Part shown: positions 12,526-21,655 of the stretch, one piece after another
How positions within the stretch are numbered: position 1 is the first letter of the stretch
Layout: each line of letters begins with the position of its first letter
NCBI RefSeq assembly: GCF_001625195.1
Contig: NC_054390.1
Coordinates: 930,001 to 994,000, forward strand
Source of the DNA: Drechmeria coniospora
Taxonomy: Eukaryota > Ascomycota > Sordariomycetes > Hypocreales > Ophiocordycipitaceae
Reading direction: 5' to 3'
Length of the DNA: 64,000 nt
Notes under the pieces: model-generated
Seen by the model: the letters and a program-made list of their open reading frames with translations, nothing else
What the model was told of the DNA's origin: nothing
Database searches by the model: none
Program-made: the position numbers and the translations under genes

Positions 12526-14035
12526 GACGAGCAGAGAGCAGGCAAAATGCAGACTGCGCCTGCTGGCAAAACGCCTCCCATTCTCTCGACAGAGCTCTCT
12601 GCCACCAGTTTCGCTCTCGCATCCGCAAGAAACCGTTGCCCTGGCGAGAACATGATATGGTAGGCCAAAGGCGAGTCTCTGCCTTTGCCAGCGGGAGCAG
12701 AGGGCGTCTCCGCCAGCTGACTCCACGCCCATACCAGCTCTGCGGCTGCTGCTGTTGGAGCCAGGAGACAGGAGCGGCTATGTCGACAGGCAATACAGCC
12801 CAAGCTCTTGCTCCTGTTGTGCTTTGTTATGAGTTTTCGTCGGCTTCGTCGAACCTTGATCAGTTGACGAGCTACCTTTTTGAAATCCACGCCTCATATG
12901 TCATCGAAAGTAGTCACTTCCACTTAGCAATTCGCATGCATTATGTTTGCTATTCCATTTTTTTATAACAAATGAACAGCAGTTTTGATCCGGAAAAGTC
13001 TCATCTTTGTTCTATACCGTCTCAGATTCTGCGGCGATTGGGTGGGAGGAGGCAGACTCTTGAGGGGCGAGAAGGAGGATATTGGCTCAGGTGTTGCACG
13101 AGCAATCCGCAGATCGAGGTTTCCAAATGATATGAACTCTTCCGAATACCGTTCCCATTGAGGCTGGTCCCGCGGACGCTCAAGAGTGTAGGCGACGGCT
13201 GTCCTGGAGTCCAGGAGCTGGAATTTCGGTGGCTGGGCTTGAACGGGTTGCTTCGAATGATGGCCAAGCCATTTTGCACCAACGGCTTTGAATTTGGCAT
13301 TGAGAGTTATAAGAAAAGGATTGACGAAAAATGAGTCTCGCTTATCGTTCAAATCCATCTTTGTTTTGGCTGCGATGCATCAGCGTTGGGGGTTACGTGT
13401 TCGGTTCGGGGCAGCGGGCGGTACGGGAAAGAGCAAGGAAGGAGTCATTCGGTCCTTCTGCCCATCGAATGGTACGCCAGCTGCACAATTTGGCAGTTGT
13501 ATTCCTTCGCATCATTGCGGCACAGATGACGGTCATCGTATACGCAAAGCCATATTTGTTGTGCAAACACACCAATGTACGTACTGCAATGCAACACGGC
13601 GTGAACACCAAGGCTGTACATGCACATGCACCGTGATGCCTGCAGAGCCAGCCCACCACCACGCGCTGGTCTGGGATTCGGTCTAGGATGTTTGTTGAGC
13701 CACCTCGTCTCCGAATCTAGTACGGCATGACACAGTTCCCGATGGACGCTGAACTATAATCCCATGGACATCACCACGTCACCAGTCGGCCGCACACACA
13801 TGGGTGTTGCGATTCCTTATTCTAGTTGAAAAGGAAAAAAGGTCAGAAGGTCTATATATATGTAGAGGTTGAATTCCCAGTCAGCCAGTCAGAGTGACGG
13901 TAGTTGTTGCATGGCCAGCTGCGGCCAGAATGATGTGCGCTGTGATCCTGCCAACACCAGGCCATCATCCAAGTAGGAGTATCCGTCATGATACTCACGC
14001 AGGCACTCAATCGTAAAGTGCCTGCCATACGTCAC
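12526..14035. other. Convergent 3'-3' interval, no clear gene
   Basis: The interval lies between the stop codons of the large unknown gene and the DUF6914-like gene. A minus-strand frame at 13358-12963 (131 codons, MDLNDKRDSFFVNPFLITLN start) has a protein-like composition. I recognise no domain in it and would treat it as doubtful. TACGGAGTA-type arrays are essentially absent here. Confidence 0.45.
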
Positions 14036-14581
14036 CTACTGTGGTTGCTCAACACTGTAATACTTCACTTTCGGCTCCGTCGATTTGCCATCTTTCAGCA
14101 TCCGATCATGGCCATAGGCGAGTGCCGAGTCCATGAACTGGTCGAGTTGAAATTCCGACACCCAACCAAGTCTTTGCAGATGACGAATGGCATCCACAGC
14201 CCAGGTCACGCAGCTCTGCTGCGGATGCGTATCCTTGACCGGCAATGGCACCTTGTCAAACACATCCTTCAGATCGGCCGTCGACATCTCCTCTGGCACC
14301 TGTCCGATGACGATACGACCCAGCAGCTTACCGCTGAGTTCTAGGTGGACGTCCAACCTGGAACGCATCCACCAGTCCATGGTAGGGTTCTGCAGTCGGA
14401 AAGTGACGGGGTCGATCTCCGATGCGTCGGTGGCCTCGAAGGTGTGGCAAAGTTGCCCTTGGCCTTCTTGGGGCATGATAATGATGCCCCAATGGTACGA
14501 CTGGTAGCCAAGAGTTTTCCGGAAGCATTCCTCGGAAAAACGATCCCGATGGTGCAGGGCGACGGAAACTAGGCGCACCAT
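14036..14581 (-). CDS. DUF6914-like small protein
   Basis: An intact 181-residue frame begins at an ATG in good context (AACAAACATGG). The protein shows the layout I associate with the DUF6914 family of filamentous fungi. It opens with a hydrophobic strand (VRLVSVALHH), followed by YHWGIIIMP. A middle segment ends LLGRIVIGQVP, and then comes CVTWAVDAIRHLQRLGW, with a conserved Cys-x-x-Trp. No signal peptide or membrane segment is visible, so it is probably cytosolic. The function of the family is unknown to me. Family assignment is from remembered motif order, not a search. The gene faces the large unknown gene tail to tail and shares its upstream interval with the cAMP phosphodiesterase gene. 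Confidence 0.72.
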   Translation of the reverse strand: MVRLVSVALHHRDRFSEECFRKTLGYQSYHWGIIIMPQEGQGQLCHTFEATDASEIDPVTFRLQNPTMDWWMRSRLDVHLELSGKLLGRIVIGQVPEEMSTADLKDVFDKVPLPVKDTHPQQSCVTWAVDAIRHLQRLGWVSEFQLDQFMDSALAYGHDRMLKDGKSTEPKVKYYSVEQPQ

Positions 14582-15592
14582 GTTTGTTCTCGACGGCCAG
14601 AAGCTGCTACATGCCCTACATCAGTCATGCTGTGGCGTGGTGTGATGGATACCAAGCCCTACCCTCAAGATCTGCTGTCACACAGAGTTATGGGATTGGG
14701 CAGAAACAGCATTCGCCAAGCCACGGCCATTAAGCTCTTTGAACGTGCTCAAGGCCCTGCCATGGGTGCTTTTGGGAAGTGCAACTGTTGTTGGTCTCGC
14801 AAGCTTCCATTCGAATTTGCTGTGTACCAATTTGAGTGTCACGTAAAAGAACGCTTGTGATGTTCGAATTTGCCATGCAACTGCACCAGATTTGATTCTT
14901 CCCAAACCCGCCAGCCAGCCAATCAGTCGTCGGCCCAAACAACCTAGGTGGGATAGGTGAGAGCTGAGCGTGGAGGCCTTGTGGACGGCCACGTGATCTG
15001 CCCACCAGCCAATAAGGAGCGGACGGTGCGGTTGGTTCCAGGTACCTCCTGCGACCTGGGTCCCTGTCGTCAAACGTGCTCAGCTCTGGTACTGAAGTGC
15101 CAAGTGCTAAGGAATCAATCGACAACGCCTCCTACAGTGAAGGTACACTAGAGCAGAGAGCCCAACATGTTTGATCAAGTGCCCTTGGGCTTATCGGGCC
15201 GTCGACCAATCTCTCCTGATTTCTCGCCCGATTCTGGAGCGCCGACGAGACAATTGCCTGCCTTGGCGGTGCTATCTCGGGGAAGACGAGATGTACACTG
15301 CTTCATGTCGGGAAAAATGCTTCATTCCGCTTACAGTACTAGACAGGCGACTCCAGGCACCGCCCAACACAAAGTTGTGTACGGAGAATTTCTCCGTACA
15401 TGAACGGCAGAGTTGTACTGTAGTTAGCACTGGTACTGCATATGTACCTGCGGGTGCACTGTTAGTAGGTGTGCACGCACAATGTAATACTTGTAACAGA
15501 TGCACTCCGTTACTCTACAACTTACTACACTCTAAGTAAGTACATTTACATGCACATGTGCACCTTCCCGCACATCATGCGTTAATACTTCA

Positions 15593-15825
15593 TGTACGGG
15601 GTACACCTAAGGTAGATGTATAGTAAAGCGGTGCATTCTTACTGTACATGTACTTGCAGATGCTCGTCGACTACAGGGACAATGGGATGAGAATAACGCT
15701 TGGAAATGTACGGGGTACACCTAAGGTAGATGTATAGTAAAGTGGTGCATTCTTACTGTACATGTAAGTACTTGTAGATGCTCGTCGACTACAGGGACAA
15801 TGGGATGAGAATAACGCTTGGAAAT
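15593..15825. repeat. Tandem duplication, unit about 114 bp
   Basis: Copy 1 is 15593-15706 and copy 2 is 15707-15825. Both run from TGTACGGGGTACACCTAAGG to GAATAACGCTTGGAAAT. The visible differences are a few substitutions and a 4-base insertion in copy 2 (GTAAGTAC versus GTAC). Near identity in non-coding DNA suggests a recent duplication. Confidence 0.95.
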
Positions 15826-16604
15826 TGAGTATTAGGACTCGAAGTACAATTAGAGTCGTACAGCACAGCAAGTACTTACATGTACAGTGCTCCGTACCGA
15901 TTACCTCCCGTAGGCGTACATGTACAATACGGCACTCACGTGCATCTGCCCCTGTCTCCCTCCCTTCTCCCCCCGCATGACGCAGTGCTCAACGGGAACG
16001 CCGAGCACTAGTTCCAAGATGGTTGCCCACAGGCTTACTTATTTTGCCTGTGCATGTACATGTACTTGTACAGTCAAAGTAAGCCCAGTACTTGCCTGTG
16101 CATGTACTGCCAGTACACCTAGGCTTTGTAGATGCAGCCTGGACAGTCCGGGGCACATGTACATTTACAAGCACTGTAATACTTACATGCGCAACTGCCA
16201 CCGTGTACACGGACATGTAAGAAAATCCTGGCCTTGTCGCCGAGAATACCCAGGCGACGGCTTCTGGAATTGAAAGAAAAGAGACAATGCAAACGTGATG
16301 CCTTTAGAGCTGCGCTCGAGGCTCACTCACCACGGCAACGACGGCAAGACAAACGCAAACACCGATGGACCATGGACCATCACGCCGAGTACATCTGCGG
16401 GATACAAGTATATGTACTCCACTCTGGTCGCTAGGTACAAGTACTTGCATCACCCCTGCGGCGCTGTAGTCAAGTCCGCCGACCGGCTGCCTGTATCCCG
16501 CGATCTGGAATCCCCACAACCGAGATCCGTTCAGCTCTAGCGCGCCTGTTGGTCACCAGCTACGGCGCCAACAGAAGTTGACAGACAAGACTCGGAGCTT
16601 TTCT

Positions 16605-16660
16605 ACCATCCATCCATCCATCCATCCGTCTGTCCGTTCATCATCCATCCATCCATCCTA
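16605..16660. repeat. CATC tetranucleotide microsatellite
   Basis: Two runs of CATC units (CATCCATCCATCCATC) are separated by a degenerate CGTCTGTCCGTTCATC segment. Confidence 0.9.
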
Positions 16661-17110
16661 CATTCATTCGTGAGTCGGGAGAGAAAACCTGTCATAAAAA
16701 GGACGTGCTGCGCTTGAAACAACCACCTACTTCGGCCTGTACATCCATCTCCCTTCAACAGTCTATACAACGCACTACGTATTCGGTACAGTACTTGCGG
16801 TACAGTACATGTATAGAGTACGTGTGCACCAACATGCAACGAATACATGCGGCGGCTGTGGCAAGAACATAATACAGCTCAAGCGAAAAGGAAGGAGCAT
16901 CGCACGATTCATGACTGCCATGATCCTCGCTTGATTCCATCGTACACGACTTCACCGAGCAACACCTGTCAATTTTTCAGCTTCCTCATCGTGCCCTGTG
17001 GCCGTCTCATCTCAGGTCGACATATCTCAACTCACCTCATCCTATCCCGTCCCACAACCGCCCGGCTCATCGTCGTCCCATCGTCGCCTCATCCCATCTC
17101 ACCTCATCTC

Positions 17111-17185
17111 ATCTGACCTTGTCCCATCTGACCTTGTCCCATCTCACATTTTCCCATCTCACCTTGTCCCACCTCGTCGTATCCC
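17111..17185. repeat. 15-bp tandem repeat upstream of the phosphodiesterase
   Basis: Five copies of a unit like ATCTGACCTTGTCCC lie head to tail. The first two are identical and the last three diverge. The array ends about 110 bases before the start codon, so it sits in the promoter or 5' leader. Confidence 0.88.
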
Positions 17186-17292
17186 AATTCACCATATCTC
17201 ATCCCACCCTATCCTACGACAAATCGTTCCATCCGAACCCGATAAAACTCTCGACCGATCACGACTCCGTGGCGGCGACACCGGGAGAAGCA

Positions 17293-18966
17293 ATGGGTGA
17301 GGATACAAGTCCTGCGCTGCAAGTCATCGTGCTGGTAGGTCCCCCCCCCCCTTCGTCCCTCTCATGACCCCGCGGCCTCGTTCCGCAGCATCGTCCTGGA
17401 ACTGGTCGTCGTGCCGCGGCCCGTCCGTCGCACAAGCGGACTCGGCTGAAACATGACGGACGCGGCATCGTGTGCTGACACGCTCAGGGCTCCGGCGGCG
17501 GTCCTTTGGAATCGAACATCACGGCCTTTCTCGTCCGTGCCGTTTCCCAGGACTGGTCTAAGGGATCCATCATCGCCGTCGACGCCGGCGTTCACCTCTC
17601 GGCCATCACCCGCCTCATCGAGGAGGCCACGCCGTCGCCTCCCCCGACGTCTCTTCCCTTCACCCTCGCAACCGGACCCTTTGCCGGCCTGTCGTTGCCC
17701 TACAGCTCACCGGCGGCCAACGCGGCGCACATGACTCGGAATCTCATCGACACCTATCTCATCACCCATCCTCACCTCGACCACATCTCCGGCTTCGTCA
17801 TCAACACGGCCGGCCTGCCGGGGACGCGGCCGAAGAAGCTCGCCGGATTGCCGAGCACCATCCAGGCCCTCAAGAGGCACGTCTTCAACAATGTCATCTG
17901 GCCGAATCTGAGCGACGAAAACAACGGCGCCGGCCTCTTGACCTACCTACGCCTCGTCGAAGGCGGAAGCCCCGCGCTCGGTGACGGTCAGGGCAAGGGC
18001 TACCTCGAGGTCTGCGATGGCCTTCTCGTCAAGACGTGGAGCGTCAGCCACGGCCACTGCATCGAAAGGCACTTCCACAGCGGCTCGGCCCCGAGCACGT
18101 CGCCTCGGTCCGGCAGCCGCGACTTCTCCGCCCCGATGCCACGCCGAGACTTGCCCGGCCAGCAGAGCTTCCGGGGCCAGACGTCGCTCAGCCAGCCGTC
18201 TTTCGACGGCATCACCCCTCTATTCACCGCCGTGAGTGAGCAGGAGAGGCCGGAAAAGTACTGCGTCTACGACTCGAGCGCCTACTTCATCCAGGACGTC
18301 GCCCACCGGCGCGAGGTGCTCATCTTTGGCGACGTCGAGCCCGACACCATCTCGCTGAACCCGCGCAACCGCGGCATCTGGCTCGAGGCGGCGCCCAAGA
18401 TAGCGGGCGGCACCCTCGCCGCCATCCTCATCGAGTGCAGCTACGACGACTCCCGGAGCAACGACCGGCTGTTTGGCCACATGAAACCCGTCTTCGTCGT
18501 CGAGGAGCTGCTCGTCTTGGCCGCCGAGGTCGAGGCCGTCCGCAGGCTTGGCCGCGCCGCCGAGTGCCGAAAACGCAAGAGGCTGAGCGTCGGCGAGGAA
18601 CCCTTCAGCCACCGGCCCAAGCCCTCGAGCAGGCGACCCGCAGCCCACGACGAACCGGTGTCGCCCAAGTCGGTCAAGACGCCGCTGTACAAGCCCGTCG
18701 ACGGAACGGACACGCCTCATCTCCCGACGCCGACGGACGAACCTTGGCTCGGCGACGTCGAATCCATCGACCCCGGCCCCGTCGCCGCGCCTGCGGCACG
18801 TCCGCTCGAAGGGCTCAAGGTCGTCATAATGCACGTCAAGGAGGCGTTGGTGGACGGACCCGACGTTGGCGATACGATCCTTCGGCAGCTGCGGGAGCAC
18901 GAACAGGACGCCCAGCTCGGCTGCGAGTTTATCGTATCGAGGTCGGGTCAGAGCATGTATCTCTGA
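17293..18966 (+). CDS. PDE1: Class II (low-affinity) 3',5'-cyclic-nucleotide phosphodiesterase
   Basis: Exons 17293-17334 and 17488-18966 join in frame (506 residues). The short first exon supplies MGEDTSPALQVIVL, which reads into GSGGGPLESNITAFLV, the N-terminal strand of the fold. The metal-binding motif THPHLDH is at about residues 106-112, followed by the class II signature HISGFVINTAGL. SHGHCIERHF, near residue 200, and LIFGDVEPD, near 295, supply further expected ligands. The C-terminal half has an inserted low-complexity segment before LEGLKVVIMHVKEAL. The enzyme hydrolyses cAMP to AMP and damps protein kinase A signalling; yeast Pde1 is the reference. The intron begins GTAGGT followed by eleven C residues. 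Its stop codon lies 258 bases from that of the converging flavin-reductase gene. Confidence 0.93.
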
Positions 18967-19224
18967 GAGCGGGGGGTTGTTTTTTTTCTTCTTCACGTCA
19001 TTGTATTCCCTTCATCGTTGCTTGGATGATGCCTTTGATATGAGCCTTCTCAGCATGCGGCCTTTCTGTTTCATCTTACAGCTATCCTACGAATCAACGT
19101 ACAAACGAGATGATGTTACCCATCGCCGTGCCCCCATACCCTTTCGGTCCGTCTCTCGGCCCCGCACGACGGTCGACTTGTCGACTGCCGATTTTCATTT
19201 CCTTTTTCATCTTTCATTTGTATC

Positions 19225-20308
19225 CTATTCCATCGCAGGAGACGCAGGGGCGGCATGCAACGACTGCTGTGCCTTTCTAAGTCGTCCGAAGCCCTGCTCG
19301 CCGCCGAGGTCCCCGTCGAACTTGGGCCTCGGGATCTCGACGGCCTCTGTCGTTCTGCCGTAGGTGATGCCGCCGAGGCGACTGACGGGTTGGAGACGCT
19401 GCACCACTGTGAGAAACGTTTCGCGTCGACGCACGCGGCCGAGGACGGAGGATGGGACGGACGGTAGGATCAACGAGGTTCTTGTCTTGGTTCAACGCAT
19501 CCTCCCGCACCCACATGCGTGTGCCTTCGAAGATGGCGACGGTGCCCGACTTCTTGCCCTCGGCCGCCCGGCTCTCGTACTCCCTCAGCAGGTCGAGCTT
19601 GGCCTCGACGCTGAAGACGGCCTCCTTGACGCGCGCGCACCGGACCGTCTGGCAGTCGTGCAGGGGCGTGAGGCCGCTGACGGACCACTCGGAGGCGCCG
19701 TAGGGGGCGTCGATGCTGGTCGAGTTGGCGGCCTCGAGGAAGGTCTCGCTGACGATGTTGATGACGGCCTCGCCCGTGTCGCGAACGTTGCGCAGCGTGT
19801 CCTTGGCGTCGGCGAGGCCGCAGGAGAAGCCGACGACGAAGAGGGGCGGGTCGTGGTTGACGAGGTTGAAGTAGCTGAAGGGCGCGAGGTTGGTCGTCTC
19901 GCCGTCGAGGCTGCGCGTGCTGACAAAGGCGATGGGACGCGGCGTGACGGCCGAGATGAGCAGCTTGTAGTTGAAGGTGGCCGGCCGCCCGGGCTCGTAG
20001 GGGTCGACGACGACGTGCTTCTGGGAGGCGTCGGCGGACGTGTACAGCTCGTTGGCGCCGTCGCCAAACTTCCACGCCGGCTGCGGGGCTCTGTGGAGGC
20101 GGAAGTGCGACGACGGGTCCCACGGGGGGCGCGAGGCCTCGAGTTTCTTGAAGTCGGGGCGCGCCTCGCGTTTGGCGACGCCGTCGACGTCGCCGTCTGG
20201 CATGGTCGAGGACGAGGTCGAGGAAGACCGAGCCGGCGGGGCGCGGCTGGGGAGGATGCGAGAAAGCGGGAGCCGCCGGTGGTGGACGAAGCTGGCGCGC
20301 GGAGGCAT
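19225..20308 (-). CDS. Flavin-reductase-like domain protein, probably mitochondrial
   Basis: The long 5' exon starts at 20308. Its first ~35 residues are rich in Arg and Ser with no acids, like a mitochondrial presequence, and end at SSTMPDGD. The FMN-binding flavin-reductase-like domain follows: PRPIAFVSTRSLDGETTNLA at about residues 123-142, then APFSYFNLVNHDPPLFVVGF and RDTGEAVINIVSE. An intron near 19400-19460 must be removed to reach the family C-terminus, PVSRLGGITYGRTTEAVEIP, in another frame that ends at 19225. The best junctions are 19458/19407 (52 nt) or 19462/19399 (64 nt). Neither donor fits the usual consensus (GTCCCA or GTCCGT), so the exact splice is unresolved. Members bind FMN and are oxidoreductases of poorly known substrate. 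It converges on the phosphodiesterase gene. Confidence 0.85.
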
Positions 20309-21003
20309 ATGAAGACGAGAATGGAGATGACGAATGACGGACGAGCCGTTGTGCGGTGAAAGATCAACGCAGCGCCGCTGCGGATGAAATCAGTTCCATG
20401 ACGTGATGCAGGTCGCCCGCTCAAGGGTTAGTTCCCCTTCTTCCGCGCAAGCCATTTATTCCTGGCATCGCAGGATGACATTCCATTCCGTCAGGATCTA
20501 CGTCCAGCAGTCGGTCCTCGCTTCTCGCTTCCCCGCCACGCTCTGTGCTCGGTACCCGGCCATTCGTGTCTCGTGATCTGCGTCGGTGCGTGTTGTGGTG
20601 TTTTGTCGCTGGAGGGGACCTGGCCTGCGGAAGCAGACAACACGAAGGGGATTGCAGTGTTCTCAGGAGCCTGTTCAAGGGCTGTGCTTCCTATGGAATG
20701 GTGCTTACAGCAGGTAATGGCAAGTGCCTATGTACTCCGTGGGGGTTTGCAAGTTCTGTATTAATCCGTACTGTATTATTAAACTGCTGTAAATCCTACC
20801 GAGGCTTGCTGTAGGAGTAATATTAGTGCTTGCACCGTGCTTCTGATTGACCTGGAGGTACACCTGTGTCACCGCCAGTACTGTACAGCATTATAGGTAG
20901 GCAGGTGTACACTTGAGTGCGTGTAAAGTACTGTAAGTACATGCGGGGGCGGCGACCGCTCAGGTACTAGGTTTCATTTTTGGAGCAAGTACTCCGTAAG
21001 TTC

Positions 21004-21096
21004 TTGTAATTATCACTGATGAGCTATACAGTATGGACCATTTTCGGAGCAAGTAAGTACTTGTAATTATCACTGATGAGCTATACAGTATGGACC
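21004..21096. repeat. Tandem duplication, period 57 bp
   Basis: A 36-base core from TTGTAATTATCACTGATGAG to ACAGTATGGACC is identical at 21004-21039 and 21061-21096. The preceding GGAGCAAGTA is also shared, so the unit is about 57 bp. Confidence 0.95.
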
Positions 21097-21128
21097 GTGT
21101 GTACTGACAAGGCATGGCCGGGTAGGTA

Positions 21129-21208
21129 CAGTGGTGTGCCAAAAATGTCGATTCGATTTGTAGGAGTAGCGCTACCAAAGCTGCATCGTCACTTTTGTCA
21201 AGTCTCTG
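21129..21208. mobile_element. Foldback (MITE-like) element, copy 1
   Basis: The element starts CAGTGGTGTGCCAAAAATGT just after a TA. It contains GTAGGAGTAGCGCTACCAAA at its centre and ends near TTTTGTCAAG. Its left and right halves form an imperfect inverted repeat of about 30 bp each (CAAAAATGTCGATTC against the complement of the right arm). A second copy is at 43662-43739. The TA-CAGTGG end resembles Tc1/mariner termini. No transposase is present. Confidence 0.65.
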
Positions 21209-21655
21209 TACCTGTAAGTAGGTCGGTGGTTAATGGCAGTTTGTCGTCAGAGGCATTCAAAGTACATATAAGTACTCCGTACGGAGTAAGTAGTTGTACT
21301 TTTTGCAAGTATACTGTACCCGTACTTACGGAGCACAGTAATACTTGATACTATTATCACTGTGCATCAACACTTCATACAAAGTACAGGAAATATAATA
21401 ATTACATGCAATAATACTTGTAATCGTGCCACGCCCCACCTAAAGGTGTACTGTAAGTACATGTACTGCGTACGTAAGTACTAGGCAAGTAAGTACATCT
21501 ACTCAAGTACAGATGCTTGCTTGGACTACCGTCGACCGCTTGGTGGGGCACTCGGCGCTTTGCCTCCGATTCCAACTTTCCATCGGAATAATAATGTGCA
21601 GATATCGATATCCACAACCACCTCAAATGCACCACATCGCTCTCTGCAAAAGCTG

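Larger units (their letters stand above)
14582..17292. other. Divergent promoter interval with GTAC-word arrays and tandem repeats
   Basis: This 2.7 kb stretch lies between the DUF6914-like gene and the phosphodiesterase gene. From about 15400 to 16200 it is rich in GTACATGTAC, AGTACTTG and ACTCCGTA words, and it contains the 114-bp tandem duplication listed separately. A CATC tetranucleotide run lies at about 16605-16660. The last 250 bases are pyrimidine-rich and include the 15-bp repeat at 17111-17185, which probably falls in the promoter or leader of the phosphodiesterase. No protein-coding gene is supported. Confidence 0.6.
20309..21655. other. Divergent promoter interval with GTAC-word arrays
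   Basis: The interval lies between the flavin-reductase and tRNase Z genes. From about 20870 to 21510 it is packed with ACTCCGTA, TACGGAGT and GTACATGTAC words. It also holds a 57-bp tandem duplication and one copy of the foldback element, both listed separately. No gene is supported. Confidence 0.6.

Noticed and set aside
10963..12732. 589-codon minus-strand frame opposite the large unknown gene
   Set aside because: It has no domain and crosses the microsatellite; the plus frame has the conserved core.
12963..13358. 131-codon minus-strand frame in the convergent interval
   Set aside because: Composition is protein-like, but there is no recognisable motif or supporting splice or promoter signal; kept only as a note in the interval entry.
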